Notes: generated by a model from the letters alone, not told the origin. 64,000 bases of DNA from Bifiguratus adelaidae (GCA_002261195.1 MVBO01000011.1:124001-188000); one strand, 5' to 3'. Positions 12,011 to 23,966 are shown, counted from the stretch's first letter. Program-made: numbers and translations.

Positions 12011-14513
12011 ATGACAACGCTGGCATCAATGCGACGGTCGCTTGGCCCGCGAATTCGATGCATGGCATCTACCGCCCATGTGTTCCATTCCATGCATCCA
12101 TCAGCCCCACGTCAGCGCATGCTCAGTACAAGTATACCTGCCGTGCCAAGTCCGCCTGAACCGTTGAAAGTCTCACATCCCTTGACAATGAATATGGTCA
12201 GAGAAGCGCATACATTGAAGCGTACTCAGGGTAAGCGATTGCACCTTACACATATCTCGCGCTGTCTCATACTTTTTGCGTTTTGTGACGCCTTCCTCGG
12301 AACGTTTTAGGCAGAGTGGTCATATTAGGTAAAGTGATGGCTGTTGCTTCGGAAGTTGTTTGCAAGCTCAATGACTCTTGTCTATCCTTTCTCTGTTTAC
12401 CCCTCGCTGTATATTTTCATGGTATCTTCTAGGATCTGGCTGGGCAGGTGAGTAGCGCGCCATTGTGCCCGGACATAACGTCGAGTACCTTCCGATTTTG
12501 GCCGAGTTGCACGACATCATGTGCGCTGGCCAACATTTGGGTTTCCATTGTCTTGAGGTATATCGCTGACCGCCTTATGTTCTGCACACGTAGGCTTCAA
12601 GTTACTCAAAGATCTTGACAAGAAGGGTTACGAGACGGTGGTGATCTCACCCAGAAATTACTTTGTCTTTACACCGCTCCTGGCCTCGACCAGCGTAGGA
12701 ACCCTCGAATTTCGCTCCATTCTCGAACCCGTAAGAGGGTATGCCAGAGATTGCGAACTATGGCAAGCATACTGCGATGGAATTGGTGAGGTTCTATTGA
12801 TCCGCTCCGACATACGTGACTCACGGTGAAAATCGCCCCAGATCTTGAAAAGAAGGAGCTGATATGTACCTCCAATCTCAACTCCACGGTCCGCGTACCC
12901 CAACATCCGCTTCCTTTGGCTGGAGGAGGTGTCGCAGGCACATCCTCTGTCCCCAATCCCATTCCTCATGAAGGTTCCACCTTTCGCGTGTCCTACGATA
13001 AATTGGTGATTGCAGTTGGCGCTTATTCGAATACCTTTGGTATCAAAGGCGTCAAGGAATATGCCTTGTTTCTCAAGGACATTGGCGATGCCCAAAAGAT
13101 TCGCAAACGCGTTTTAGAATGTGAGTATGATGACTTGTGCGTCGTCGCTGTCATTGCTCATGGTATGGATCAAGGCTTTTGCAAGGCTGCCCAGCCGGGG
13201 GTGACTGAACAGCAGCAAATGGAGCTTTTGCACTTTGCTGTCGTGGGAGGAGGCCCTACGGTACGTAAGCAGCTACACCCTCTCATAAAAGAGGTCCAAC
13301 TCACGCGTCCTCTCACGTCCTAGGGCATTGAATTCTCTGCCGAATTGTTTGATTTCATCTCAGAGGACCTATCGCGGCTATATCCCAAGCTCATGGACAA
13401 GGTACAAATGACAGGTATGTCCTCAATCTCATGGGTGCGTGCAAAGCTAATCATTGCTTCTTTCCTCCAGTCTACGACGTTGCTCCAACGATTTTGGGCA
13501 GCTTTGACAAGAAGCTGGGAGATTATGCCATGAAAAAGTTTAGACGTAACGGTATCCAAGTGAAGACAGGTAATAGGCCGTGAGTGATGACTTTTCTGTG
13601 ACTCAAAGCTTGTTTTATAGGCAGACACGTCACAGGAGTCACTGCAACCCGCCTTATGATTGACGGCGAAGGCGAAGGTAATACAATTGACATCCAACAT
13701 CATCAAACCTAACTTTGCATTGCGTAGTGCCATACGGCATGCTAGTATGGGCCACAGGTCTCATGCAGAACCCGCTCATCAAGAGCTTGGACACTCTCGC
13801 AAAGGATGCGAAAGGTCAAAGGTGGGTACTCGTGTGTGCACCATAGCCCTATTGACGTCGTCACCAGGCTGCTCACGGATGGACAGTTACGCGTGCTTGA
13901 CAAGGCCACCGCAAAACCCATCCCTGATGTGTATGTGCAACGATTAAGCATGTTGATTGATGATTTGAACCGAATTTGTGCTTTAGGTACGCCTTAGGTG
14001 ATTGCGCTACCATACAAGATTATGATCTTCCAGCAACCGCGCAAGGTATGTCCACAATGTCTTCATAGGTGGAGAGGTAAACAGAACTTGGTGCACTTGC
14101 AGTTGCCAATCAGAAAGCCGGATATCTAGCGAAGCGTAAGTTGAGCCATTGCGCTTCCCATCGATGCTGTATCACTCAGCACCTTGCAGAACTCAACAAA
14201 TTGGCCAAATATGGGCCAGACTACTTGACAAAATTGCCCCAATTTACATTCAAGAATCTTGGTAAGCGTATTGGTAGCCTTTTGGCTTTTCTTCTGACGC
14301 ATAAAAACAGGCGCCATGGCGTATATTGGCAAATGGGAGGCCGTCGTGGATATGACACCCGTTCAAAAGGATCTCAAAGAAGGAGGCCATTTCGCTTGGT
14401 TATTTTGGCGGTCCTCTTATCTGACCATGAGTGTCAGTCTTAGGAACCGGTTACTTATTCCCATGTATTGGTTCCTGACATGGCTGGTTGGTCGCGACAT
14501 TACAAGATTCTAA
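12011..14513 (+). CDS. NDE1: External alternative NADH dehydrogenase (NDH-2), mitochondrial
   Basis: Single-subunit FAD enzyme that passes electrons from cytosolic NADH to ubiquinone without proton pumping. The N-terminus is rich in Arg, Ser and Thr (MTTLASMRRSLGPRIRCM), as expected for a mitochondrial presequence. The FAD site reads RVVILGSGWAGFKLLKDLD, assembled from exon 1 (ends 12230), an 18-nt exon at 12311-12328, a 15-nt exon at 12433-12447 and exon 4 from 12594. Further landmarks are VVISPRNYFVFTPLLASTSV, LVIAVGAYSNTFGIKGV, the NADH-site region AVVGGGPT followed by GIEFSAELFDF, and the C-terminal membrane-associating LLIPMYWFLTWLVGRDITRF. At least ten short introns. Reading frame intact. 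Confidence 0.9.
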
Positions 14514-14667
14514 TCATTCATTGAAAATCGTCGCACTTGAACAAGGAAAAGGAATAGACAGCATTGCATACATGGAAACTTTCCCCTTGCCTTTGAGGTA
14601 TCGAAGCCCTCGCACACACCTATCCTGTAGCGTACGCCCACGACTCGTCCCGCATGGATGAGCGAGG

Positions 14668-16071
14668 TTACAATTTTGCCGCTACAGATTTGAGAGCCTG
14701 ATCTATCAGACGTACCAACTCTTCTGCCGTTCCCCAGCTTGATTGATAACCAGCGCCTCCGTGTCCATAATTGTGTCCGATCAGCACGCCATTGGGACCA
14801 GACCCTGGGATACCCTTAACCCATTCGACCTCGACCCGAACCCCGCCTTTCCGACTCGGGCGAAACCCAACATTGTCCCGAATAATGTCCACTTTCCCGT
14901 CCTCCTGTAAGTCCGGACAAGCCTCTACACATCGCTTCAGAATGCCCTTCTTTGTCTCTTCATTGACTGCTGGATCACTGTGGACAGACAATGATCGCAT
15001 TCAGGATTGAGCGAAGCCACTTGATCTGTCCATGCAACACACTTACTAGCTACCCTCCTCCATCACTCCACCTAAAATGACTTGGCCATTGTTCCTCGGA
15101 ATAATATACGTCAGGTGCGACTCGGCTGAAGCAACAACGATCAGGTAACCTGGATGCCATCCTAGTCCGATCCGCGCACTCACATTGTCGAGCCCAGCAA
15201 CCCTTGACCTTGGGAGCTCTCACCAACACCGTCTGTCCCCGAGTCGAAAACATGTTGCTATCCAAAACACCGCCCAGATGACGGGCGCCTAACCCAGTGC
15301 AATTGATGATGATGGAAGGTGCAGGTGCATGTCGTGATGGCGGAATGAGATCAAAAAGGTGCTGAACGCTATGTCGAATGATCTTTCCACCCAGCTGAAG
15401 AAATTGGGTTTGCAAATATTCAAGATATTGGGGCACATTGAGTGTATCTAGGCGCCCCTTGATCGTGAGCAACAGATCCTCATCTGCTACCGCCTACTCA
15501 CAGCATGAGTATTCTACGCCCGCCTTGGCTCCTGAAGGCAATTCAGAGAGAGATAGACGCCTAAACTGTGATTGATGTCAATGATGTATCCGTATGATGA
15601 GCATCGTTGAATACTTGCATTGGGAAATAGAGCAGCGTACCAGGGATCCGCTAGAATGTCCTCGTCGTCCATATCGTATAGCTCGGTCGCTGTAGTCACC
15701 ATAAGACCGGCCTCAGGTGTTGCCAACATTTCTCCGAACCTAGCAAAGCTCACGCGGTCGAAGCCTGCCAAGAGTCAACGGACGTTGCAAGCGTGGTATT
15801 CGCTTACCTTGGTGTCGAAGGTCATCATTAGTAGCAAACGTCTGTATAGAAGCACCTAATCACCGTGAGCACGCACCATCCTAAGTATCGGCCCGCATCG
15901 CCTACCCGCCCAGAGCGAGGCAAACTCGACACTCGAGTCACCCGGCAAGTGCCTGGCAAAGACAGTGACTCTATACCCGGCGCGTTGCAAAAGTAAAGCC
16001 GTAGTCAACCCAGACACGCCCGCACCGAGCACCGAGACCAGCATGTTTGAAGAGAACAAGGGGATATCCAT
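14668..16071 (-). CDS. DAO1: D-amino-acid oxidase, peroxisomal
   Basis: Flavoenzyme that deaminates D-amino acids to 2-oxo acids with release of H2O2 and ammonia. It begins [20 protein letters not shown], carrying the GxGxxG dinucleotide motif, followed by the SLWAGASIQTF substrate/FAD region (joined across a 50-nt intron). Then come [12 protein letters not shown], a [20 protein letters not shown] helix, [14 protein letters not shown] and [11 protein letters not shown]. The end has [17 protein letters not shown] and [20 protein letters not shown]. It ends AAKL; AKL is a usable PTS1 variant, so a peroxisomal location is inferred. About six introns. DAOs in fungi are often induced by D-amino acids, but no regulatory site was seen here. 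Confidence 0.9.
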
Positions 16072-16099
16072 TACGGCTCAACCGCTAAACTACATGCTT

Positions 16100-17895
16100 C
16101 TATGGATAGTCGCAGACAATGGAGCTGCCCGAAATCTTACATACTGTGCCACTTGCACAAGTTCCACTAACCCAAGCACCATTATTACAGACTTGATAGT
16201 TCGGAGAGGTTCCTGAGCTAACGCAGACGTAGCTGCCTTGGTTGGCGGCGGTACATTGGCCAGGAGTGGACGTGGGAGAAGCAGTCGTGGTCGTGGTTGA
16301 CGTGGACGTGGACGATGTGGTCGTGGTGGGCTTGGTGCTTGTCGTCGTCGTCGTGGAGCTTGTGGTTGTGCTGGTCGTGGTGGTAGTGGTGGGAGTGCTG
16401 CCACTGCCAGAGCATTGACTGACCGGGGTCCAGTCAGAGTTGGTACCGGGGACAGCATTGGTCTGCGGATAGCAACGTCAGCATGGTGTCGTCATTTGGA
16501 TCTCGTTCGCAACTTACCCACCAGGCATTCTGCCATATGTAGCCGTTATACGACACCTTGGTGCCGGCAGTAGGATACGCTTGTCCATTGACATAAGCAG
16601 GAGCTGTGCAGGCAGGTGGTACAAAGGCCTTGTCGCAAGAACCACCGTTCTTGAGGAAAGTCTTTGTCGCGGTCGCGTACATGTTGTTGGCCCATGCTTG
16701 GGAAGCATCCCACATCATGATACCGCCAAAACTTGAGAAATCGGTTCGGGTTTGGTCTGCAATGGTCTGCAATTGCGAAATGCTCACATAACCTGTTCCA
16801 GCAGCGGTGGAACTAGCGGGTGCACCAATGAAGATCTTGACGTTCTTGTTGACAGCGTTTTTCTTGGCCCATTGATCCCAGATACCATAGTTCCAGTTGT
16901 TGGTGCCAAAGGATTGCGTACCACACGGATTGTTGTAGAATTGGACAAAGACCATATCGAACCAAGCACTGTTCAAAGTGCTTCCGAGACTGGCATCGGG
17001 GTAGACACATTGAGGGGCACCGGATATGTAGTAAGGTTTCTTGCCAGTGCTAAAGTGGGAACGCATCTGGTTGATAAAGTCCGTAAAGCCAATGCCAGCC
17101 GCGGTCTCAATGTCGAGATCAACACCGTCAAGGACAGCGTTACCAAAAGGTCTGATAGAGCTGGAACCCTCAAAGAAGAGGCTCCAGAGTTGATCGGCAA
17201 AAGCAGTAGCAGCGGAGCCTAGAGATCGAACATATGGTGTAAGTCACAGGCTGTCTTGAAAACTTGAGACCACTTACTGGAGGAGAAGCTCACTTGACCA
17301 TTGGCACCACCCAAAGAGAGCAAGAGGATCTTGCCCTTGGCTTGACAGGTTGCGATGTCCGAAGCCAAGTTTTGACACTTTGCAAGGCCTGTACCCGAGA
17401 ATGTGCCGTTGTCGTGGGCATTACAAGTCTAGGCCAAGGATGTGAGCAACGAAACACAACGGACATATGGACACCTACGTTGGCCAAATTAATCACAGGA
17501 TAACCTCCAGTACCTGATGCAGTCGTCAAAAAAGCAATAGGTATAACATCAATGGTGTCATCCTGGCAATAGTAAGCTGTAACGGCAGTGAGTATCGCTA
17601 CGACGCAACGCCTATCCTTTTCACTTACACAAGGTCTTTTGCCAATTGGCGGGATCATTGGCATTGACAGCTCCATAACTGTTTTGTCCCCAGTCTACAA
17701 GATGACATGAGTACGCTGCATAACAACATCCAATCCGATAACTCACAGACAGCCAAGTTGTTGTTGCAGTTGACCTACACGCGCTAGTCAGCCCCAGGTC
17801 CTTTTGAGTCAAATCATACTCACATTAAAAGCAAGCGTGGAACTAATGCCAGCAAAAGCCACGGCTGCAGCAACGATACCCCTGAAGCTCAACAT
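16100..17895 (-). CDS. Secreted GH18 class III chitinase with chitin-binding modules
   Basis: Hydrolyses chitin outside the cell. It starts MLSFRGIVAAAVAFAGISST, a typical signal peptide ending near LAFN. The class III core shows DWGQNSYGA and the catalytic DGVDLDIE (DxxDxDxE, acid Glu present), then PYYISGAPQCVYPD, FVQFYNNPCG and GGIMMWDASQAW. A CBM5/12-like module follows (CTAPAYVNGQAYPTAGTKVS ... GYIWQNAWW), then a Thr/Ser-rich linker (about 16220-16400), then a C-terminal CBM19-like Cys-rich module that ends SSIVCDYP at 16100. About five introns. A TATA box lies just upstream. It may act in wall remodelling or nutrition; the sequence does not decide which. Confidence 0.9.
16220..16415 (-). 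repeat. Low-complexity tract encoding the Thr/Ser chitinase linker
   Basis: The plus strand reads as runs of GTGG, TCGTGG and GTCGTC units. On the coding strand this is an ACC/ACG/TCC-rich linker of nearly pure Thr and Ser, the kind of O-mannosylated spacer that joins catalytic and chitin-binding modules. Such tracts vary in length between strains. Confidence 0.7.
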
Positions 17896-17926
17896 GTTCA
17901 GCAATTGATGTGGGGGCCATCCTGTG

Positions 17927-17934
17927 CTTTTATA
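17927..17934 (-). promoter_or_regulatory. TATA box of the chitinase gene
   Basis: TATAAAA on the minus strand, about 35 bases before the ATG at 17895. This implies a very short 5' untranslated leader. Confidence 0.55.
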
Positions 17935-18780
17935 TCACACAACGCGTCGTTCCCGGAATCCAACAGTTGCCTTGTATGGCCAACCCAGAGATTGCAGTGT
18001 AACCATTGATTGCTTAGGTGAGCCATCGCTTACCATGTACAGGGTCTAAACGTTGCACCATCAGAACTCGTGGATGGTTATCGGTCAGGGATAATCCTGT
18101 GTTACCTTGTGTTGGTCATGTGGGAGGGTGATGGTGGGTCCATCTAACCCTTTGCATTACGAGAGCCGCGAGCATGCGTTGTGTACAGCCGGGTAAAATG
18201 ACTCCTTGATGGATCTGTCATTAGAGGTGGCGCTCTCCGTAAGCAAGATGAGGGATGCTTTGCTGACATGCTTGCCATATGACCTCTGGCTACATTGATA
18301 TGTCGTCAGATATCGTGGCTCGACCACACATGACACAAGTATCCGCCGCCAGCAGGAAGGTTGTCGACGCCTACAGGGGCTTACAGGGAACCATAGATTC
18401 CGGTTTGGGCACTGGCACGCAATAGGTGTTAGCCGGTCAACGCACATTTAAGCATATTTAAAACTCCCTGTTGAAGCACTATGGATCTTTAGCGCACTGT
18501 GAGAGATGCTCGCTCATGATAGCCAAATCCTAGCTTACGAAGTCGCCGCTCTTCGCCTTTTTCCAGGCACATTCCGACCCTAGACAGTGTATGCCAGCCA
18601 ATCAAATTTGAGGCAATTTAAAACACATTGTCTTGCTTCGAGGAATGGATCTTTGTCTTGCATGTGAGACACTGTGAGCTCTAGGCACCATGTTCAAGAA
18701 ACCAATATATGTATCTGTACTATCGAGGCCATATAAGCTGATGTGTCAAATAACCCATCTTCTGTTTGTCTTTTTGAACG
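17935..18780. promoter_or_regulatory. Divergent chitinase/subtilisin intergenic region
   Basis: About 850 bp between two secreted-enzyme genes in head-to-head order. A TATA-like CATATAAGC lies about 50 bp before the protease ATG. The one sizeable ORF (18157-18447, minus) looks like a chance frame. The shared region could coordinate the two secreted hydrolases, but that is inference. Confidence 0.4.
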
Positions 18781-21700
18781 ATGCGGCGAATGCAATGGAC
18801 AGCAATTTGGTTACTGGCAGCGATACCGTGTGTCCTATCTCAGGCTGCGAAACCCATCGAAAATGCGTACATCATTGAGTTTCATCCTTCGGATTTGTCA
18901 ATATCAGAGACTCAGAGTATGGTCTTGCAGAAATTGCGAGATGCCAATGTACACGTCAGGATTCGACAAACCTTTGAGATATTGCCGGCTATCTCGGTGG
19001 ATGTCCTGCAAGGATCGGTGGCAGATATAGCAGCTTTGGGAGAGGTGATGAGGGTTTCTGCCATTGTAAGCAATTTTCATTCCTGATCAAGTTTGCAAAT
19101 GATTGACCTTCTTCGCAGAATAAGGTGTCTTTGCCCACGACGTCCAACTCCGTCAATAGCCGACAACCGTCCAGAAACTTTCCTTTGGAGATGATGAATG
19201 TGCAACCTGCGAGAACCATGGGCTATGAAGGGCAAGGCGTCAAAGTCGGCGTCATTGATACCGGCAAGTGTTGACAGTTCGATGGCCAGTCATCTAATGC
19301 AGGCGTAGGCGTGGATTACATGCATCCGGCTCTGGGGGGGTGTTTCGGACCGGGATGTCGAGTTGCCTATGGCTATGATTTTGCTGGTGATGCCTATGAT
19401 GGATCAAACACGCCCGAATCAGATGATGATCCTCGGGATACGTGTATGGGGCATGTAAGAAGTTGCCGGAGAGGCGGATGGAAAGAGCATCCGGGACTCA
19501 CACTTCTTGCAGGGCACTCATGTATCTGGGATCATTGGCGGGAACTACCCCCTGATCAACTTTACAGGCGTTGCACCACAAGGTAAATCAATCATTGCAT
19601 GAAGTCGACGGTCCCTCACCATTTCTCCTCAGTAACCTACGGTGCTTATCGCATTTTCGGTTGTAAAGGCGGAACAGCAGATGATTTGATCATGATGGCC
19701 ATGGAAAGGTATGATAGAAGCATTGGCTCTTTCTTGACATGCCATACTTACTCTTCTCTCTGGTAGAGCGTATATAGACGGCATGGTAAGGACAAAGGTG
19801 AAGGTTTGGCCAAAACTTATACGTATAAGGATATCATCAACATGTCTCTTGGAGGCTCAGGCTGGCCGTCTTCCCCAACCTCTGCCCTCACAGACATCCT
19901 TTCCCAGAAGGGCCTGCATATTGCAGCCTCAGCTGGCAACGACGGCAGCGCGGGTCTCTTTGAGGTTGGAGCACCTAGCTTGGGAGAGGGTGCTATAAGT
20001 GTAGCAAGCGTAGACAACATCGTGATTACCGCATTTCAAGGCATCCTAGGGGACAACACTACTTTTCGTAAGTAACTCGGTGGTATTGGCCGTCGCTCAT
20101 TGCTGTGTAGCCTATATTACTTCAAATGGCAAACCGCTGAATGTGACAAGCGGCGATCTAGTGACAGTCGACAGCATAGAAAACCCTAGTCCATCCACGG
20201 CCGCATGCCATCCCTTGCATCAGGATTTGTCGGGAAAGATTGCATTGATCAAACGCGGTGGATGCCCATTCCAAACAATGGTACCCGTCACGGAAGAATG
20301 ATTGACATACCTGTGCTCATGCGTGTTTCATACAGGCACAGAATCTACAGAATGCCGGTGCTAGGGCGTTCATCGTCTATAATAACGTCCCTGGCATATT
20401 TGGACCATCCGTGGCTAATCTGACTATCCAAATCGCTGGTGTTAGCGCCGAGGATGGGGACAAGTTGTACCAAAAAATACAGTCAAGTCCAACCAAGTCT
20501 CTGCCCGTTAGGATGACGGCAAAGATCGTTGACTATCGAAACCCTACTGGAGGTTAGTTTTAAATCAATGATTGCCGTCTTGGTCCTTATTTATCTTAGG
20601 GACGGCAAGCGCCTTCAGTTCATGGGGATTGAGGTAATCATCAAGTATGATGACGAATCTAATAGCTCTCTTAGCCCTGACCTTGCGATCAAGCCCGACA
20701 TTGCCGCTCCGGGAGGTCAAATCTATTCCACGTAGGAATTGCAATTCCGCGTCTGACATGTAACATGCTAACATAGTGCCGTAGCTTTCCACTGGATCTC
20801 GGAGCATGGATGGTGATGAGGTGAGATTCTACTTACTTTTCCCTCTCATTGTCTAATCCTGTCATCTGATGAATTAGCGGGACAAGCATGTCGAGGTAAG
20901 ATTGGATCAGTCAAGTTGCGTCAAATGTTCCCAATAGTCAATGCGTCACTTAGCCCCCAGATCGCTGGATCTTTGGCCTTATTGGTTCAGCGCGCTCAGC
21001 AAGCAGGCGTAAAACTAACGCCACCAATGGCACGAACTCAGCTAATGAACACAGCTCAACCGTTCAAGGCTTACGACCCTTCTAAAAATCAAACTTCACA
21101 TTTAGACACTGTGGTACGTCAAGGCAGTGGTCTGGTTGACGTGTCTGCGGCGGTGCAGCCCGCGGTCACCGTGGAGCCACGCAAGCTCGCTCTCAATGAC
21201 ACTACGCATGGAAAATTTTCGCGGAACCTGACGATCACCAATCACATGTCTCAAGACTCAACCATTCAAGTTGCCAATCTGATTGTTCCTTCTGTTGTCG
21301 GTGCTCAGATGGACGATTTGGGAAGCTATCCACCCAACTACGTCAATGTCTCTGATCAAAATGCGTTTGTCTCAAGCCCCTTGCAACCAATGAAGGTGTC
21401 AGCAGGCGCTTCGGCTGACTTTACAGTCACCTTTATGCATCCAATATCCCCTGCGGATATGCCCATGATGTACAGTGGTTATATCGTCATTCAAGCAATG
21501 GACGACAACGGAAACGTCTATGACGTTTCCAGGGTGCCCTATGCAGGACTATCTACACCCTTCAGCGCTCTGAATGTCCTGCACGTGAACGCAACGTCAC
21601 CGAGCGTTGAATTAGCGTTGACAAACCAATCTAGTGCCGGTTTGCACGCCGCCGTCCAGACACATACATATTCAATTGCTTACCAACTTGAACTTCCATC

Positions 21701-22037
21701 ACGACTCGTGATAATAGACGTCATATCCGCTCAGAATAGCACGGAATCCAATACAACGTCCATTGGCATTGTGCCAGACGGTGTGATGACGCTGCTGACC
21801 AAGAACGATCTCAATAGCACCAGCGATGTCAATGAAATCAACTTTGATGGGCGAGTGCTCATCAATGTCGATATGAGTGCACTTTACTCTCTAGAACACG
21901 GATACGCCGCAAGCTACAAGCCCTCGAACAATAACACGCAGGTCCTCTCACCCGGCGAATACAATATCCGGATACGAGCCTGGAGAGGATTTGACGATGT
22001 GTACGATCAATGGATCTCTGCTGCGATTGAAGTATAG
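18781..22037 (+). CDS. Secreted subtilisin-like serine protease (S8A) with PA domain
   Basis: Extracellular endopeptidase. A signal peptide ([20 protein letters not shown]) is followed by an inhibitor-I9-like propeptide ([12 protein letters not shown]). The catalytic triad is complete: Asp in [16 protein letters not shown], His in [12 protein letters not shown] (rebuilt across the intron that begins at 19453), Ser in [15 protein letters not shown] (rebuilt across introns near 20820-20960). The oxyanion region is [13 protein letters not shown] protease-associated domain ([14 protein letters not shown] ... [10 protein letters not shown]) is inserted between His and Ser, and a C-terminal Fn3-like region runs to 22037. 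About nine introns, and the reading frame is intact with each phase checked. It resembles Vpr/minor extracellular protease types; the substrate is unknown. Confidence 0.88.
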
Positions 22038-22247
22038 ATAGAACCCTTCGCGTGTGTCCCTATCGCTGTATTGCCGTTTGCTTAAAAAGCGCGTTCCTGA
22101 ATTAAGGTCAAAAGATATTTCCTTTTCTGGTCATCCAGTCAATGACATCAAAGCCTCCGCCAGGAAAGGACAAGGAACACTAGCACTCCTTGTCTCTCTT
22201 CCTTGCTCTTGCTCCTTTCATCATACAAACATTGCGCGCGGCTGATC

Positions 22248-22766
22248 ATGCTCTCTCCTCGAACAATATACCTTCTATTAGTCTTTATCACTTTTGTGTT
22301 CGTTGTTCCTAGCACCGATGCGCAACTCGGAGCGATAACAAGTGACCTTGGCTCAGGATTCAATCAAGCCACGTCAGCCGTAGGAGGCGGTGTAGGCGGT
22401 GCTACCTCCTATGTAGGCTCTGGTGTAGCCGCAGCCACCTCCGGCATTGCTGGTGCGGCCGGTACTGTTGGTTCAGGTGCTGCATCGGCCTACTCGGTCG
22501 CGACAGCCGCTGGAGCCTCCATCAATTCGGCCGCTGGCTCTGCTGTGCAAACTGTCTATAGCGACGCAACACAGCGCCTTCAATCAATTGCTTCCAATGC
22601 GGAATCGGTTTTCTCATCCATTACGAGCGTTGTTGCCTCTGCTCTTGCTACGAATGCTGGTATACGGAGTTCAATGGGCCCTGGTATGGCATTCGGGTAC
22701 TCTTCGCTACCAGTGGCGACATGGGCATCTCTTTTGTTCTTTGTTATTGTGTTTATCATGCTCTGA
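22248..22766 (+). CDS. Small secreted Gly/Ala/Ser-rich surface protein
   Basis: 172 residues with no family I recognise. It has a hydrophobic signal (MLSPRTIYLLLVFITFVFVV) with a likely cleavage after STDA, then imperfect repeats rich in Gly, Ala and Ser (GSGVAAATSGIAGAAGTVGS is one stretch). A C-terminal hydrophobic segment (WASLLFFVIVFIML) ends the protein with no charged residue after it. That layout suits a GPI-anchored wall protein or a single C-terminal membrane anchor. Single exon. The start at 22248 is chosen because the signal sequence begins there. It is convergent with the bZIP gene. Confidence 0.65.
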   Translation: MLSPRTIYLLLVFITFVFVVPSTDAQLGAITSDLGSGFNQATSAVGGGVGGATSYVGSGVAAATSGIAGAAGTVGSGAASAYSVATAAGASINSAAGSAVQTVYSDATQRLQSIASNAESVFSSITSVVASALATNAGIRSSMGPGMAFGYSSLPVATWASLLFFVIVFIML

Positions 22767-23003
22767 CGCTGGGTGACTTTTGACTTTGTATTTATAGCGT
22801 ACCGTATTATTGTATCTAATAGCAGTACATGATAGAGTGCCCATCTTTAACGTTCTGTATGCCGAGCAGACAATGAAACCGTCAAACAAGGAGAAAAATG
22901 AAAAGGGCTGATGCAGGATGTGTACATGTGCGATCAACGATTCTTTGCAATACAAAGACTGGTGTCAGGCGTCTTCTTGCCTCATGGTACCAAAGAAAAC
23001 GAG

Positions 23004-23966
23004 CTAAACCCGGAACATGGGCTGAACATCGGTCAGCGGAGCCAATCCTCGTTCAACCCGCCAACGATTGGTACCAGACACCATACGCTCATCAATGAGA
23101 AAGGGATAGTCGACAAAGAAGAAATCTGGAAACTCCCAAGACTCCATCTGAGCGGGATCTTGGCCCCAGCAGATCATTTTGCCAGGTAAACGTTCGAAAA
23201 AGTCATCGGTATCGAACAAGTCCTTGAACAATAGGATCCTTTCTCGCATAGGAGGATAGGCCATGGATTTGAGCTTGGGATAGATGACGCCTTTTTCAAC
23301 AAAGGCTGCTTCTATCGGAGTGGGTATCAGTTGTGGGCATGGATGAGGTCGGTCGGGATTGGTCATTTGCTTCATGTATTGCATGTAGATGTAGTCAAAC
23401 GCTACTTTTCGGGGTATCGGTCGAAGTTGGCTGCTCTGCGTCAGTCGAGCTGATAGTAAAGCTTCGGCTGCGAGCGTCACTGGATCTTTGAACGGTGGTT
23501 CGTCGCTGCCGGAGAGAGATAGACTTCCCGGTCTCGATGATTGTTCGGACGCCTCTGATACGGAGGAACGAGCATCGTTAGCTCCAACGATGGTCGTCTC
23601 ATTAGTATCATCTGGCTCGAGTTGGCTTGCATTAAGGCGAATGTTGCCAAGCTCATGCCCCAGTTCCGCTGGAATGTTGATCCCGCTTGCTTCTAGCCAC
23701 TGCAGCACCTTTTGAAGAAGCTCAAACAAGCTCTCTGCTTCCTGACGACACGATGCAAGACTCCGATTCAAGCCCTGCGCTCGTAACTTGCTCCTCTCCT
23801 CCATCAACACTCTCTTCCGTGCTTGACGTTCACGATAGGTTCGCTGATGGTACCGATGCCGCTGTTTAGTATCGGCATTGAGTAGCTTGTCCAAGCCTTT
23901 GCGACCTCGTCGTCGCGAAGCCAGTCCTCGACACGCATCATCCTCGGGCACAAAGACCAAATCCAT
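23004..23966 (-). CDS. bZIP transcription factor with C-terminal DUF3425-like domain
   Basis: 320 residues, single exon. The basic region is DTKQRHRYHQRTYRERQARK, followed by a short coiled segment (LMEERSKLRAQ) with few leucine heptads. The C-terminal half contains VAFDYIYMQYMKQMTN, CPQLIPTPIEAAFVEKGVIY, LLFKDLFDTDDFFERLPGKM and the aromatic-rich WEFPDFFFVDYPFLIDERMV. That arrangement is typical of fungal bZIP-DUF3425 regulators, which are mostly uncharacterised and sometimes tied to stress or secondary metabolism. It is tandem with the Atg22-like gene, 138 bp downstream of its stop. The target genes are unknown. Confidence 0.75.
   Translation of the reverse strand: MDLVFVPEDDACRGLASRRRGRKGLDKLLNADTKQRHRYHQRTYRERQARKRVLMEERSKLRAQGLNRSLASCRQEAESLFELLQKVLQWLEASGINIPAELGHELGNIRLNASQLEPDDTNETTIVGANDARSSVSEASEQSSRPGSLSLSGSDEPPFKDPVTLAAEALLSARLTQSSQLRPIPRKVAFDYIYMQYMKQMTNPDRPHPCPQLIPTPIEAAFVEKGVIYPKLKSMAYPPMRERILLFKDLFDTDDFFERLPGKMICWGQDPAQMESWEFPDFFFVDYPFLIDERMVSGTNRWRVERGLAPLTDVQPMFRV

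Noticed and set aside
15840-15915. Apparent frameshift or implausible 22-25 nt introns in the D-amino-acid oxidase gene
   Set aside because: Using the acceptor gattag instead of the nearer tag gives one 50-nt intron and restores [14 protein letters not shown] in frame, so the gene is intact.
20740-20960. Premature stop near the catalytic Ser of the subtilisin
   Set aside because: The stop lies in introns; choosing the ccgtag acceptor and the two following introns yields YSTFPLDLG and SGTSMSSPQIAG with intact triad.
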